A stretch of 64,000 nucleotides of DNA from Sympetrum striolatum (lineage: Eukaryota; Arthropoda; Insecta; Odonata; Libellulidae), in the NCBI GenBank assembly GCA_947579665.1, contig OX388341.1, positions 558,001 through 622,000 of the forward strand. Direction: 5' to 3'. Within the stretch, counting starts at the first letter, position 1, and the number at the start of each line of letters is the position of its first letter. The notes below the pieces were generated by a model, which saw only the letters and a program-made list of their open reading frames with translations, was not told where the DNA came from and did no database searches. Made by a program: the position numbers and the translations under genes. Below are positions 48,445-62,700 of this stretch, in pieces.

Positions 48445-51400
48445 TTGCTGTTAATTGAGATTTAGTTAGCTATTGTTATCAAAAATAGAATACAATCCCT
48501 TACGATTCTTTCTCTCTTCCTGTCCATCATTAAGTCGAATCATCTGCAATACAATGGAGTCTGTGGTGAAGCTGCGGTGCTTAGAAAGATTAGGAGAGCC
48601 AGTAAGCGGAGGATGCCTAATAAATTGAGTATTAAAGTAAACAATGCGTATTTAGTTTAACTGTCATTGCTGTTAATTGAGATTTAGTTAGCTATTGTTA
48701 TCAAAAATAGAATACAATCACCTACGATTCTTTTTCTTTTCCTGTCCATCATTAAGTCGAATCATCTACAATACAGTGGAGTCACTAGTGAAGCTGCGGT
48801 GCATAGAAAGATTAGGAGAGCAGGTAAGCGGAGGATGCCTAATAAATTGAGTATTGAAGTAAACAATGCGTATTTAGTTTAACTGTCATTGCTGTTAACT
48901 GAGATTTAGTTAGCTATTGTTATCAAAAATAGAATACAATCACCTACGATTCTTTCTCTCTTCCTGTCCATCATGAAGTCGAATCATCTGCAATACAATG
49001 GAGTCTGTGGTGAAGCTGCGGTACTTAGAAAGATTAGGAGAGCCAGGAAGCGGAGGATGCCTAATAAATTGAGTATTGAACTAAGCAATGCGTATTTATT
49101 TTAACTGTCATTGCTGTTAGTTGAGATTAAGTTAGCTATTGTTATCAAAAATAGAATACAATCACCTACGATTCTTTCTCTCTTCCTGCCCATCATTAAG
49201 TCGAATCGTCTGCTATACAATTGAGTCTGTGGTGAAGCTGCGGTGCTTAAAAAGATTAGGAGAGCCAGGAAGCGGAGGATGCCTAATAAATTGAGTATTA
49301 AACTAAACAATGCGTATTTAGTTTAACTGTCATTGCTGTTAATTGAGATTTAGTTAGCTATTGTTATCAAAAATAGAATACAATCACCTACGATTCTTTT
49401 TCTTTTCCTGCCCATCATTAAGTCGAATCGTCTGCTATACAATTGAGTCTGTGGTGAAGCTGCGGTGCTTAGAAAGATTAGGAGAGCCAGGAAGCGGAGG
49501 ATGCCTAATAAATTGAGTATTAAAGTAAACAATGCGTATTTAGTTTAACTGTCATTGCTGTTAATTGAGATTAAGTTCGCTATTGTTATCAAAAATAGAA
49601 TACAATCACTTACGATTCTTTCTCTCTTCCTGTCCACCATGAGGTCGAATCATCTGCAATACAATGGAGTCTGTGGTGAAGCTGCGGTGCTTAGAAAGAT
49701 TAGGAGAGCCAGGAAGCGGAGGATGCCTAATAAATTGAGTATTAAAGTAAAAAATGCGTATTTAGTTTAACTGACATTGCTGTTAATTGAGATTAAGTTC
49801 GCTATTGTTATCAAAAATAGAATACAATCACTTACGATTCTTTCTCTCTTCCTGGCCATCGTTAGGTCGAATCATCTGCAATACAATGTAGTCACTGGTG
49901 AAGCTGCGGTGCTTAGAAAGATTAGGAGAGCCAGGAAGCGGAGGATGCCTAATAAATTGAGTATAAAAGTAAACATTGCGTATCTAGTTTAACTGTCATT
50001 GCTGTTAATTGAGATTAAGTTCCCTATTGTTATCAAAAATAGAATACAATCACTTACGATTCCTTCTCTCTTCCTGTCCATCATGAAGTCGAATCATCTG
50101 CAATACAATGGAGTCTGTGGTGAAGCTGCAGTGCTTAGACAGATTTGGAGAGCAATGAAGCGGAGGATGCCTAATAAATTGAGTATTAAAGTAAACAATG
50201 CGTATTTAGTTTAACTGTCATTGCTGCTAATTGAGATTAAGTTCGCTATTGTTATCAAAAATAGAATACAATCACTTACGATTCTTTCTCTTTTCCTGTC
50301 CATCATGAAGTCGAATCATCTGCAGTACAATGGAGTCTGTGGTGAAGCTGCGGTGCTTAGAAAGATTAGGAGAGCCAGGAAGTGGAGGATGCCTAATAAA
50401 TTGAGTATTAAAGTAAACAATGCGTATTTAGTTTAACTGTCATTGCTGTTAATTGAGATTTAATTAACTATTGTTATCAAAAATATAATACAATCACTTA
50501 CGATTCATTCTCTCTTCCTGTCCATCATTAAGTCAAATCATGTGCAATACAATGGAGTCACTGGTGAAGCTGCGGTACTTAGAAAGATAGGAGAGCAAGT
50601 TAGCGGAGGATGCCTAATAAATTGAGTATTAAAGTAAACAATGCGTATTTAGTTTAACTGTCATTGCTGTTAATTGAGATTTAGTTAGCTATTATTATCA
50701 AAAATAGAATACAATCACCTACGGTTCTTTCTCTCTTCCTGTCCATCATTAAGTCGAATCATCTGCAATACAATGGAGTCTGTGGTGAAGCTGCGGTGCT
50801 TTGAAAGATTAGGAGAGCCAGGAAGCGGAGGATGCCTAATAAATTGAGTATTAAACTAAACAATGCGTATTTAGTTTAAGTGTCATTGCTGTTAATTGAG
50901 ATTAAGTTAGCTATTCTTATAAAAAATAAAATACAATCACTTACGATTCTTTTTCTTTTCCTGTCCATCATTAAGTCGAATCATCTGCAATACAATGGAG
51001 TCACTGGTGAAGCTGTGGTGCTTAGAAAGATTAGGAGAGCTAGGAAGCGGAGGATGCCTAATAAATTGAGTATTAAAGTAAACAATGCGTATTTAGTTTA
51101 ACTGTCATTGCTGTTAATTGAGATTAAGTTCGCTATTGTTATCAAAAATAGAATACAATCACTTACGATTCTTTCTCTCTTCCTGTCCATCATTAAGTCG
51201 AATCATCTGCAATACAATGGAGTCACTGGTGAAGCTGCGGTGCTTCGAAAGAATTTGAGAGAAAGGAAATGGAGGATGCCTAATAAATTAAGTATTAAAG
51301 TATACAATGCGTATTTAGTTTAACTGTCATTGCTGTTAATTGAGATTAAGTTAACTATTGTTATCAAAAATAGAATACAATCACTTACGATTCTTTCTCT

Positions 51401-54400
51401 CTTCCTGTCCATCATTAAGTCGAATCATCTGCAATACAATGGAGTTACTGGTGAAGCTGCGGTGCTTAGAAAGATTTGGAGAGCCAGGAAGCAGAGGATG
51501 CCTAATAAATTGAGCATTAAAGTAAACAATGCGTATTTAGTTTAACTGTCATTGCTGTTAATTGAGATTAAGTTAGCTATTGTTATAAAAATTGAATACA
51601 ATCTCTTACGATTCATTTTCTCTTCCTGGCCATCATTAAATCAAATCATCTGCAATACAATGGAGTCACTGGTGAAGCTGCGGTGCTTAGAAAGAGTTGG
51701 AGAGCCAGGAAGCGGAGGATGCCTAATAAATTGAGTATTGATGTAAACAATGCGTATTCAGTTTAACTGTCATTACTGTTAATTGAGATTAAGTTAAGAA
51801 TTGTTATCAAAAATAGAAGACAATCACTTACGATTCTTTCTCTCTTCCTGTCCATCATTAAGTCGAATCATCTGCAATATAATGGAGTCTGTGGTGAAGC
51901 TGCGGTGCTTAGAAAGATTAGGAGAGCCAGGAAGCGGAGGATGCCTAATAAATTGAGTATTGATGTAAACAATGCGTATTTAGTTTAACTGTCATTGCTG
52001 TTAATTGAGATTAAGTTAGCTATTCTTATCAAAAATAGAATGCAATATCTTACGATTCTTTTTCTCTTCCTGGCCATCATTAAGTCGAATCATCTGCAAT
52101 ACAATGGAGTCACTGGTGAAGCTGCGGTGCTTAGAAAGATTTGGAGAGCCAGGAAGCGGAGGATGCCTAATAAATTGAGTATTAAAGTAAACAATGCGTA
52201 TTTAGTTTAACTGTCATTGTTGTTAATTGAGATTAAGTTAACTATTGTTTTCAAAATTAGAATACAATCACTTACGATTCTTTCCTTCTCCCTGTCCATC
52301 ATTAAGTCGAATCATCTGCAATACAATGAAGTCTGTGGTGAAGCTGCGGTGCTTAGAAAGATTTGGAGAGCCAGGAAGCGGAGGATGCCTAATAAATTGA
52401 GTATTAAAGTAAACAATGCGTATTTAGTTTAACTGTCATTGTTGTTAATTGAGATTAAGTTAACTATTGTTTTCAAAATTAGAATACAATCACTTACGAT
52501 TCTTTCCTTCTCCCTGTCCATCATTAAGTCGAATCATCTGCAATACAATGAAGTCTGTGGGGAAGCTGCGGTGCTTAGAAAGATTTGGAGATCCAGGAAG
52601 CGGAGGATGCCTAATAAATTGAGTATTGAGGTAAAGAATGCGTATTTAGTTTAACTGTCATTGCTGTTAATTGAGATTAAGTTAACTATTGTTATAAAAA
52701 TAGAATACAATCACTTACGATTCTTTCTCTCTTCCTGTCCATCATTTAGTCGAATCATCTGCAATACAATGCAGTCTGTGGTTAGGCTGCGGTGCTTAGA
52801 AAGATTTGGAGAGCCAGGAAGCGGAGGATGCCTAATAAATTGAGTATTAAAGTAAACAATGCGTATTTTGTTTAACTGTAATTGCTGTTAATTGAGATTA
52901 AGTTAACTATTGTTATCAAAAATAGAATACAATCACTTACGATTCTTTCTCTCTTCCTGTCCATCATTAAGTCGAATCATCCGCGATACAAAGGAGTCTG
53001 TGGTGAAGCTGCGGTGCTTAGAAGGATTTGGAGTGCCAGGAAGCGGAGGATGCCTAATAAATTGAGTATTGAAGTAAACAATGCGTAATTAGTTGAACTA
53101 TCATTGCTGTTAATTGAGATTAAGATAGCTGTTGTTATCAAAAATAGAATACAATCACTTACGATTCTTTCCCTCTTCCTGTGCATTATTTAGTCGAATC
53201 ATCTGCAATACAATGCAGTCTGTGGTTAGGCTGCGGTGCTTAGAAAGATTTGGAGAGCCAGGAAGCGGAAGATGCCTAATAAATTGAGTATTGATGTAAA
53301 CAATGCGTATTCAGTTTAACTGTCATTACTGTTAATGGAGATTAAGTTAACTATTGTTATCAAAAATAGAATACAATCACTTACGATTCTTTCTCTCTAC
53401 CTGTACATCATTTAGTCGAATGAACTGCAATACAATGTAGTCACTGGTGATGCTGCGGTGCTTAGAAAGATTAGGAGTGCAAGTAAGCGGAGGATGCCTA
53501 ATAAATTGAGTATTGAAGTAAACAATGCGTATTTAGTTTAACTGTCATTCTTGTTAATTGTGATTAAGTTAGCTATTGTTATTAAAAATAGAATACAATA
53601 ATTACGATTCTTTCTCTCTTCCTGTCCATCATTAAGTCGAATCATCTGCAATACAATGGAGTCTGTGGTGAAGCTGCGGTGCTTAGAAAGATTTGGAGAG
53701 CCAGGAAGCGGAGGATGCCTAATAAATTGAGTATTGAAGTAAACAATGCGTATTTAGTTTAACTGTCATTCTTGTTAATTGAGATTAAGTTAGCTATTGT
53801 TATCAAAAATAGCATACAATAATTACGATTCTTTCTCTCTTCCTGTCCATCATTTAGTCGAATCATCTGCAATACATTGGAGTCTGTGGTGAAGCTGCGG
53901 TGCTTAGAAAGATTTGGAGAGCCAGGAAGCGGAGGATGCCTAATAAATTGAGTATTGAAGTAAACAATGCGTATTTAGCTTAACTGTCATTGCTGTTAAT
54001 TAAGGTTAAGTTAGCTATTGTTATAAAAAAAAGAATACAATAATTACGATTTTTTCTCTCTTCCTGTCCATCATTTAGTCGAATTATCTGCAATACAATG
54101 GAGTCTCTGGTGAAACTGCGGTGCTTAGAAAGATTTGGAGAGCCAGGAAGCGGAGGATGCCTAATAAATTGAGTATTGAAGTAAACAATGCGTATTTAGT
54201 TTAACTGTCATTGCTGTTAATTGAGATCAAGTTAGCTATTGTTATCAAAAATAGAATACAATCACTTCCGATTCTTTCTCTCTTCCTGTCCATCATTTAG
54301 TCGAATCATCTGCAAAACAATGGAGTCTGTGGTGAAGCTGCGGTGCATAGAAAGATTTGGAGAGCCAGGAAGTGGAGGATGCACTATTAAATTGAGTATT

Positions 54401-57400
54401 AAAGTAAACAATGCGTATTTAGTTGAACTGTCATAGCTGTTAAATGAGATTAATTTAACTATTGTTATCAAAAATAGAATACAATCACTTCCGATTCTTT
54501 CTCTCTTCCTGTCCATCATTTAGTCAAATCATCTGCAATACAATGGAGTCTGTGGTGAAGCTGCGGTGCTTAGAAAGATTTGGAGAGCCAGGAAGCGGAG
54601 GATTTCTAAAAAATTGAGTATTGATGTAAACAATGCGTATTCAGTTTAACTGTCATTACTGTTAATTGAGATTAAGTTAACTATTGTTATCAAAAATAGA
54701 AGACAATCACTTACGATTCTTTCTCTCTTCCTGTCCATCATTAAGTCGAATCATCTGCAATACAATGGAGTCTGTGGTGAAGCTGCGGTGCTTAGAAAGA
54801 TTTGGAGAGCCAGGAAGCGGAGGATGCCTAATAAATTGAGTATTAAAGTAAACAATGCGTATTTAGTTTAACTGTCATTGCTGTTAATTGAGATTAAGTT
54901 AGCTATTGTTATCAAAAATAGAATACAATCACATACGATTCTTTCTCTCTTCCTGGCCATCGTTAAGTCGAATCATCTGCAATACAATGGAGTCTGTGGT
55001 GAAGCTGCGGTGCTTAGAAAGATTAGGAGAGCCAGGAAGCGGAGGATGCCTAATAAATTGAGTATTAAAGTAAACAATGCGTATTTAGTTTAACTGTCAT
55101 TGCTGTTAATTGAGATTAAGTTAGCTATTGTTATTAAAAATAGAATACAATCACTTACGATTCTTTCTCTCTTCCTGGCCATCGTTAAGTCGAATCATCT
55201 GCAATACAATGGAGTCTGTGGTGAAGCTGCGGTGCTTAGAAAGATTAGGAGAGCCAGGAAGCGGAGGATGCCTAATAAATTGAGTATTGAAGTAAACAAT
55301 GCGTATTTAGTTGAACTGTCATTGCTGTTAATTGAGATTAAGTTAGCTATTGTTATCAAAAATAGAATACAATCACTTACGATTCTTTCTCTTTTCCTGT
55401 CCATCATGAAGTCGAATCATATGCAATACAATGGAGTCTGTGGTGAAGCTGCGGTGCTTAGAAAGATTAGGAGAGCCAGGAAGCGGAGGATGCCTAATAA
55501 ATTGTGTATTAAAGTAAACAATGCGTATTTAGTTTAACTGTCATTGCTGTTAATTGAGATTAAGTTCGCTATTGTTATCAAAAATAGAATACAATCACTT
55601 ACGATTCTTTCTCTTTTCCTGTCCATCATGAAGTCGAATCATATGCAATACAATGGAGTCTGTGGTGAAGCTGCGGTGCTTAGAAAGATTAGGAGAGCCA
55701 GGAAGCGGAGGATGCCTAATAAATTGAGTATTAAAGTAAACAATGCGTATTTAGTTCAACTGTCATTGCTGTTAATTGAGATTAAGTTCGCTATTGTTAT
55801 CAAAAATAGAATACAATCACTTACGATTCTTTCTCTCTTCCTGTCGATCATGAGGTCGAATCATCTGCAATACAATGGAGTCTGTGGTGAAGCTGCGGTG
55901 CTTAGAAAGATTAGGAGAGCTAGGAAGCGGAGGATGCCTAATAAATTGAGTATTAAAGTATACAATGCGTATTTAGTTTTAGCTGTCATTGCTGTTAATT
56001 GAGATTAAGTTCGCTATTGTTATCAAAAATAGAATACAATCACTTACGATTCTTTCTCTCTTCCTGGCCATCGTTAAGTCGAATCATCTGCAATACAATG
56101 TAGTCACTGGTGAAGCTGCGGTGCTTCGAAAGATTAGGAGAGCCAGGAAGCGTAGGATTCCTAAGAAATTGAGTATTTAAGTAAACATTGCGTATCTAGT
56201 TCAACTGTCATTACTGTTAATTGAGATTAAGTTCGCTATTGTTATCAAAAATAGAATACAATCACTTACGATTCCTTCTCTCTTCCTGTCCATCATGAAG
56301 TCGAATCATCTGCAATACAATGGAGTCTGTGGTGAAGCTGCGGTGCTTAGACAGATTTGGAGAGCAATGAAGCGGAGGATGCCTAATAAATTGAGTATTG
56401 ATGTAAGCAATGCGTATTTAGTTTAACTGTCATTGCTGTTAATTGAGATTAAGTTCGCTATTGTTATCAAAAATAGAATACAATCACTTACGTTTCCTTC
56501 TCTCTTCCTGTCCATCATGAAGTCGAATCATCTGCAATACAATGGAGTCTGTGGTGAAGCTGCGGTGCTTAGAAAGATTTGGAGAGCAATGAAGCGGAGG
56601 ATGCCTAATAAATTGAGTATTAAAGTAAACAATGCGTATTTCGTTTAACTGTCATTGCTGTTAATTAAGATTAAGTTCGCTATTTTTATCAAAAATAAAA
56701 TACAATCACTTACGATTCTTTCTCTTTTCCTGTCCATCATGAAGTCGAATCATCTGCAATACAATGGAGTCTGTGGTGAAGCTGCGGTGCTTAGAAAGAT
56801 TAGGAGAGCCAGGAAGCGGAGGATGCCTAATAAATTGAGTATTAAAGTAAACAATGCGTATTTAGTTTAACTGTCATTACTGTTAATTGAGATTTAGTAA
56901 GCTATTGTTATCAAAAATAGAATGCAATCACTTACGATTCATTCTCTCTTCCTGTCCATCATTAAGTCGAATCATCTGCAATACAATGGAGTCACTGGTG
57001 AAGCTGCGGTACTTAGAAAGATTAGGAGAGCAAGTAAGCGGAGGATGCCTAATAAATTGAGTATTAATGTAAACAATGCGTATTTTGTTTAACTGTCATT
57101 GCTGTTAATTGAGATTTAGTTAGCTATTGTTATCAAAAATAGAATGCAATCACTTAAGATTCTTTCTCTCTTCCTGTCCATCATGAAGTCGAATCATCTG
57201 CAATACAATGGAGTCTGTGGTGAAGCTGCGGTGCTTAGAAAGATTAGGAGAGCCAGGAAGCGGAGGATGCCTAATAAATTGAGTATTAAAGTAAACAATG
57301 CGTATTTAGTTTAACTGTCATTGCTGTCAATTGAGATTAAGTTAGCTATTTTTATCAAAAATAGAATGCAATCACTTAAGATTCTTTCTCTCTTCCTGTC

Positions 57401-58871
57401 CATCATTATGTAGAATCATCTGCAATACAATGGAGTCTATGGTGAAGCTGAGGTGCTTAGAAAGATTAGGTGAGTCAAAAAGCGGAGGATGCCTAATAAA
57501 TTGAGTATTAAAGTAAACAATGCGTATTTAGTTTAACTGTTATTGCTGTTAATTGAGATTTAGTTAGCTATTGTTATCAAAATTAGAATGCAATCACTTA
57601 CGATTCTTTCTCTCTTCCTGTCCATCATGAGGTCGAATCGTCTGCTATACAATTGAGTCTGTGGTGAAGCTGCGGTGCTTAGAAAGATTAGGAGAGCCAG
57701 GAAGCGGAGGATGCCTAATAAATTGAGTATTAAACTAAACAATGCGTATTTAGTTTAACTGTCATTGCTGTTAATTGAGATTTAGTTAGCTATTGTTATC
57801 AAAAATAGAATACAATCACCTACGATTCTTTCTCTTTTCCTGTCCATCATTAAGTCGAATCATCTGCAATACAATGGAGTCACATGTGAAGCTTCGGTGC
57901 TTCGAAAAATTACGAGAGTCAGGAAATGGAGGATGCCTAATAAATTGAGTATTAAAGTAAACAATGCGTATTTAGTTTAACTGTCATTGCTGTTAATTAG
58001 ATTTAGTTAGCTATTGTTATAAAAATAGAATACAATCACTTACGATTCTTTCTCTCTTCCTGTCCATCATTAAGTCGAATCATCTGCAATACAATGGAGT
58101 CTGTGGTGAAGCTGCGGTGCTTAGAAAGATTAGGAGAGCCAGTAAGCGGAGGATACTTAATAAATTGAGTATTAATGTAAACAATGCGTATTTGGTTTAA
58201 CTGTCATTGCTGTTAATTGAGATTAAGTTCGCTATTGTTATCAAAAATAGAATGCAATCACTTACGATTCTTTCTCTCTTCCTGTCCATCATTATGTCGA
58301 ATCATCTGCAATACAATGGAGTCTATGGTGAAGCTGCAGTGCTTAGAAAGATTAGGAGAGCCAGGAAGCGGAGGATGCCTAATAAATTGAGTATTAAAGT
58401 AAACAATGCGTATTAAGTTTAACTGTCATTGCTGTTAATTAAGATTAAGTTCGCTATTGTTATCAAAAATAGAATACAATCACTTACGATTCTTTCTCTT
58501 TTTCTGTTTATCATGAAGTCGAATCATCTGCAATACAATGGAGTCTGTGGTGAAGCTGCGGTGCTTAGAAAGATTAGTAGAGCCAGGAAGCGGAGGTTGC
58601 CTAATAAATTGAGTATTAAAGTAAACAATGCGTATTTAGTTTAACCGTCATTGCTGTTAATTGAGATTAAGTTCGCTATTGTTATCAAAAATAGAATACA
58701 ATCACTTACGATTCTTCCTCTTTTCCTGTCCATCATGAAGTCGAATCATCTGCAAGACAATGGACTCTGTGGTGAAGCTGCGATGCTAATAAGATTAGGA
58801 GAGCCAGGAAGCGTAGGATGCCTAATAAATTGAGTATTAAAGTAAACAAGGCGTATTTAGTTTAACCGTCA
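48445..58871 (+). repeat. HOR family F, copy 2 (47 monomers)
   Basis: 10,427 bp, 47 monomers, net -7 bp. Relative to copy 1 it lacks the monomers at 40236 and 40680 (both CATAAATAG types) and seven monomers of the G tetramer region. It has one extra at 53104 (GATAGCTGTTG) and three more after 56655. The balance is minus five monomers, which agrees with the length difference of 1110 bp. Single-base changes are few per kb (for example CGTCTGCAG near 38782 against CATCTGCAG near 50319). The start is marked by AATCCCTTACG at 48493-48503 in a GATTTAGTTAGC monomer. Confidence 0.88.
51995..52881 (+). repeat. G tetramer in F copy 2 (single a-b-c-d)
   Basis: 887 bp: a at 51995, b at 52217, c at 52439 and d at 52661. 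It is flanked by the same monomers as the triple array of F copy 1: 51773 (GTTAAGAATTG, AGAAGACAATC) matches 40458, and 52882 (CATCCGCGATACAAAGG) matches 43341. The family F copies therefore differ here by expansion or contraction of one tetramer. Confidence 0.9.
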
Positions 58872-59758
58872 TTGCTGTTAATTGAGATTTAGTTAGCTAT
58901 TGTTATCAAAAATAGAATGCAATCACTTACGGTTCATTGTCTCTTCCTGTCCATCATTAAGTCGAATCATCTGCAATACAATGGAGTCTGTGGTGAAGCT
59001 GCGGTACTTAGAAAGATTAGAATAGCAAGTAAGCGGAGGATGCCTAATAAATTGAGTATTAAAGTAAACAATGCGTATTTGGTTTAACTGTCATTGCTGT
59101 TAATTGAGATTTAGTTAGCTATTGTTATCAAAAATATAATACAATCACTTACGATTCATTCTCTCTTCCTGTCCACCATGAGGTCGAATCATCTGCAATA
59201 CAATGGAGTCTGTGGTGAAGCTGCGGTACTTAGAAAGATAGGAGAGCAAGTTAGCGGAGGATGCCTAATAAATTGAGTATTAAAGTAAACAATGCGTAAT
59301 TAGTTTAACTGTCATTGCTGTTAATTAAGATTTAGTTAGCTATTATTATCAAAATTAGAATACAAACACCTACGATCCTTTCTCTCTTCCTGTCCATCAT
59401 TAAGTCGAATCATCTGCAATACAATGGAGTCTGTGGTGAAGATGCGGTGCTTTGAAAGATTAGGAGAGCCAGGAAGCGGAGGATGCCTAATAAATTGAGT
59501 ATTAAAGTAAACAATGCGTATTTAGTTTAAGTGTCATTGCTGTTAATTGAGATTAAGTTAGCTATTCTTATCAAAAATAAAATACAATCACTTACGATTC
59601 TTTTTCTTTTCCTGTCCATCATTAAGTCGAATCATCTGCAATACAATGGAGTCTGTGGTGAAGCTGTGGTGCTTAGAAAGATTAGGAGAGCCAGGAAGCG
59701 GAGGATGCCTAATAAATTGAGTATTAAAGTAAACATTTCGTATCTAGTTTAACTGTCA
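58872..59758 (+). repeat. F-derived tetramer before block H
   Basis: Four monomers. Those at 59094, 59315 and 59537 repeat the F monomers at 38906, 39127 and 39349 (and 50443, 50664, 50886) at a constant 20,188-bp offset. They share the 221-bp GAAAGATAGGAGAGCAAG monomer, GCTATTATTATC, and GTGTCATTGC entering TTCTTATC. This is therefore a displaced piece of a third F-like unit. Confidence 0.82.
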
Positions 59759-62700
59759 TTGCTGTTAATTGAGATTAAGTTCGCTATTGTTATCAAAAAT
59801 AGAATACAATCACTTACGATTCCTTCTCTCTTCCTGTCCATCATGATGTCGAATCATATGCAATACAATGGAGTCTGTGGTGAAGCTGCGGTGCTTAGAC
59901 AGATTAGGAGAGCCAGGAAGTGGAGGATGCCTAATAAATTGAGTATTAAAGTAAACAATGCGTATTTAGTTTAACTGTCATTGCTGTTAATTGAGATTTA
60001 TTTAGCTATTGTTATCAAAAATAGAATACAATCACTTACGATTCATTCTCTCTTCCTGTCCATCATTAAGTCGAATCATGTGCAATACAATGGAGTCTGT
60101 GGTGAAGCTGCGGTACTTAGAAAGATTAGGAGAGCCAGGAAGCGGAGGATGCCTAATAAATTGAGTATTAAAGTAAACATTTCGTATCTAGTTTAAATGT
60201 CATTGCTGTTAATTGAGATTAAGTTCGCTATTGTTATCAAAAATAGAATACAATCACTTACGATTCCTTCTCTCTTCCTGTCCATCATGATGTCGAATCA
60301 TATGCAATACAATGGAGTCTGTGGTGAAGCTGCGGTGCTTAGACAGATTAGGAGAGCCAGGAAGTGGAGGATGCCTAATAAATTGAGTATTAAAGTAAAC
60401 AATGCGTATTTAGTTTAACTGTCATTGCTGTTAATTGAGATTTAATTAGCTATTGTTATCAAAAATAGAATACAATCACTTACGATTCATTCTCTCTTCC
60501 TGTCCATCATTAAGTCGAATCATGTGCAATACAATGGAGTCTGTGGTGAAGCTGCGGTACTTAGAAAGATAGGAGAGCAAGTTAGCGGAGGATGCCTAAT
60601 AAATTGAGTATTAAAGTAAACAATGCGTATTTAGTTTAACTGTCATTGCTGTTAATTGAGATTTAGTTAGCAATTGTTATCAAAAATAGAATACAATCAC
60701 TTACGATTCTTTCTCTCTTCCTGTCCATCATTAAGTCGAATCGTCTGCTATACAATGTAGTCACTGGTGAAGCTGTGGTGCTTCAAAAGATTAGGAGAGC
60801 CAGGAAGCGGAGGATGCCTAATAAATTGAGTATTAAAGTAAACATTTCGTATCTAGTTTAACTGTCATTGCTGTTAATTGAGATTAAGTTCGCTATTGTT
60901 ATCAAAAATAGAATACAATCACTTACGATTCCTTCTCTCTTCCTGTCCATCATGATGTCGAATCATCTGCAATACAATGGAGTCTGTGGTGAAGCTGCGG
61001 TGCTTAGACAGATTTGGAGAGTAATGAAGTGGAGGATGCCTAATAAATTGAGTATTAAAGTAAACAATGCGTATTTAGTTTAACTGTCATTGCTGTTAAT
61101 TGAGATTTATTTAGCTATTGTTATCAAAAATAGAATACAATCACTTACGATTCATTCTCTCTTCCTGTCCATCATTAAGTCGAATCATGTGCAATACAAT
61201 GGAGTCTGTGGTGAAGCTGCGGTACTTAGAAAGATTAGGAGAGCCAGGAAGCGGAGGATGCCTAATAAATTGAGTATTAAAGTAAACATTTCGTATCTAG
61301 TTTAAATGTCATTGCTGTTAATTGAGATTAAGTTCGCTATTGTTATCAAAAATAGAATACAATCACTTACGATTCCTTCTCTCTTCCTGTCCATCATGAT
61401 GTCGAATCATCTGCAATACAATGGAGTCTGTGGTGAAGCTGCGGTGCTTAGACAGATTAGGAGAGCCAGGAAGTGGAGGATGCCTAATAAATTGAGTATT
61501 AAAGTAAACAATGCGTATTTAGTTTAACTGTCATTGCTGTTAATTGAGATTTAATTAGCTATTGTTATCAAAAATAGAATACAATCACTTACGATTCATT
61601 CTCTCTTCCTGGCCATCATTAAGTCGAATCATGTGCAATACAATGGAGTCTGTGGTGAAGCTGCGGTACTTAGAAAGATAGGAGAGCAAGTTAGCGGAGG
61701 ATGCCTAATAAATTGAGTATTAAAGTAAACAATGCGTATTTAGTTTAACTGTCATTGCTGTTAATTGAGATTTATTTAGCTATTGTTATCAAAAATAGAA
61801 TACAATCACTTACGATTCATTCTCTCTTCCTGTCCATCATTAAGTCGAATCATGTGCAATACAATGGAGTCTGTGGTGAAGCTGCGGTACTTAGAAAGAT
61901 TAGGAGAGCCAGGAAGCGGAGGATGCCTAATAAATTGAGTATTAAAGTAAACATTTCGTATCTAGTTTAAATGTCATTGCTGTTAATTGAGATTAAGTTC
62001 GCTATTGTTATCAAAAATAGAATACAATCACTTACGATTCCTTCTCTCTTCCTGTCCATCATGATGTCGAATCATCTGCAATACAATGGAGTCTGTGGTG
62101 AAGCTGCGGTGCTTAGACAGATTAGGAGAGCCAGGAAGTGGAGGATGCCTAATAAATTGAGTATTAAAGTAAACAATGCGTATTTAGTTTAACTGTCATT
62201 GCTGTTAATTGAGATTTATTTAGCTATTGTTATCAAAAATAGAATACAATCACTTACGATTCATTCTCTCTTCCTGTCCATCATTAAGTCGAATCATGTG
62301 CAATACAATGGAGTCTGTGGTGAAGCTGCGGTACTTAGAAAGATTAGGAGAGCCAGGAAGCGGAGGATGCCTAATAAATTGAGTATTAAAGTAAACATTT
62401 CGTATCTAGTTTAAATGTCATTGCTGTTAATTGAGATTAAGTTCGCTATTGTTATCAAAAATAGAATACAATCACTTACGATTCCTTCTCTCTTCCTGTC
62501 CATCATGATGTCGAATCATCTGCAATACAATGGAGTCTGTGGTGAAGCTGCGGTGCTTAGACAGATTAGGAGAGCCAGGAAGTGGAGGATGCCTAATAAA
62601 TTGAGTATTAAAGTAAACAATGCGTATTTAGTTTAACTGTCATTGCTGTTAATTGAGATTTAATTAGCTATTGTTATCAAAAATAGAATACAATCACTTA

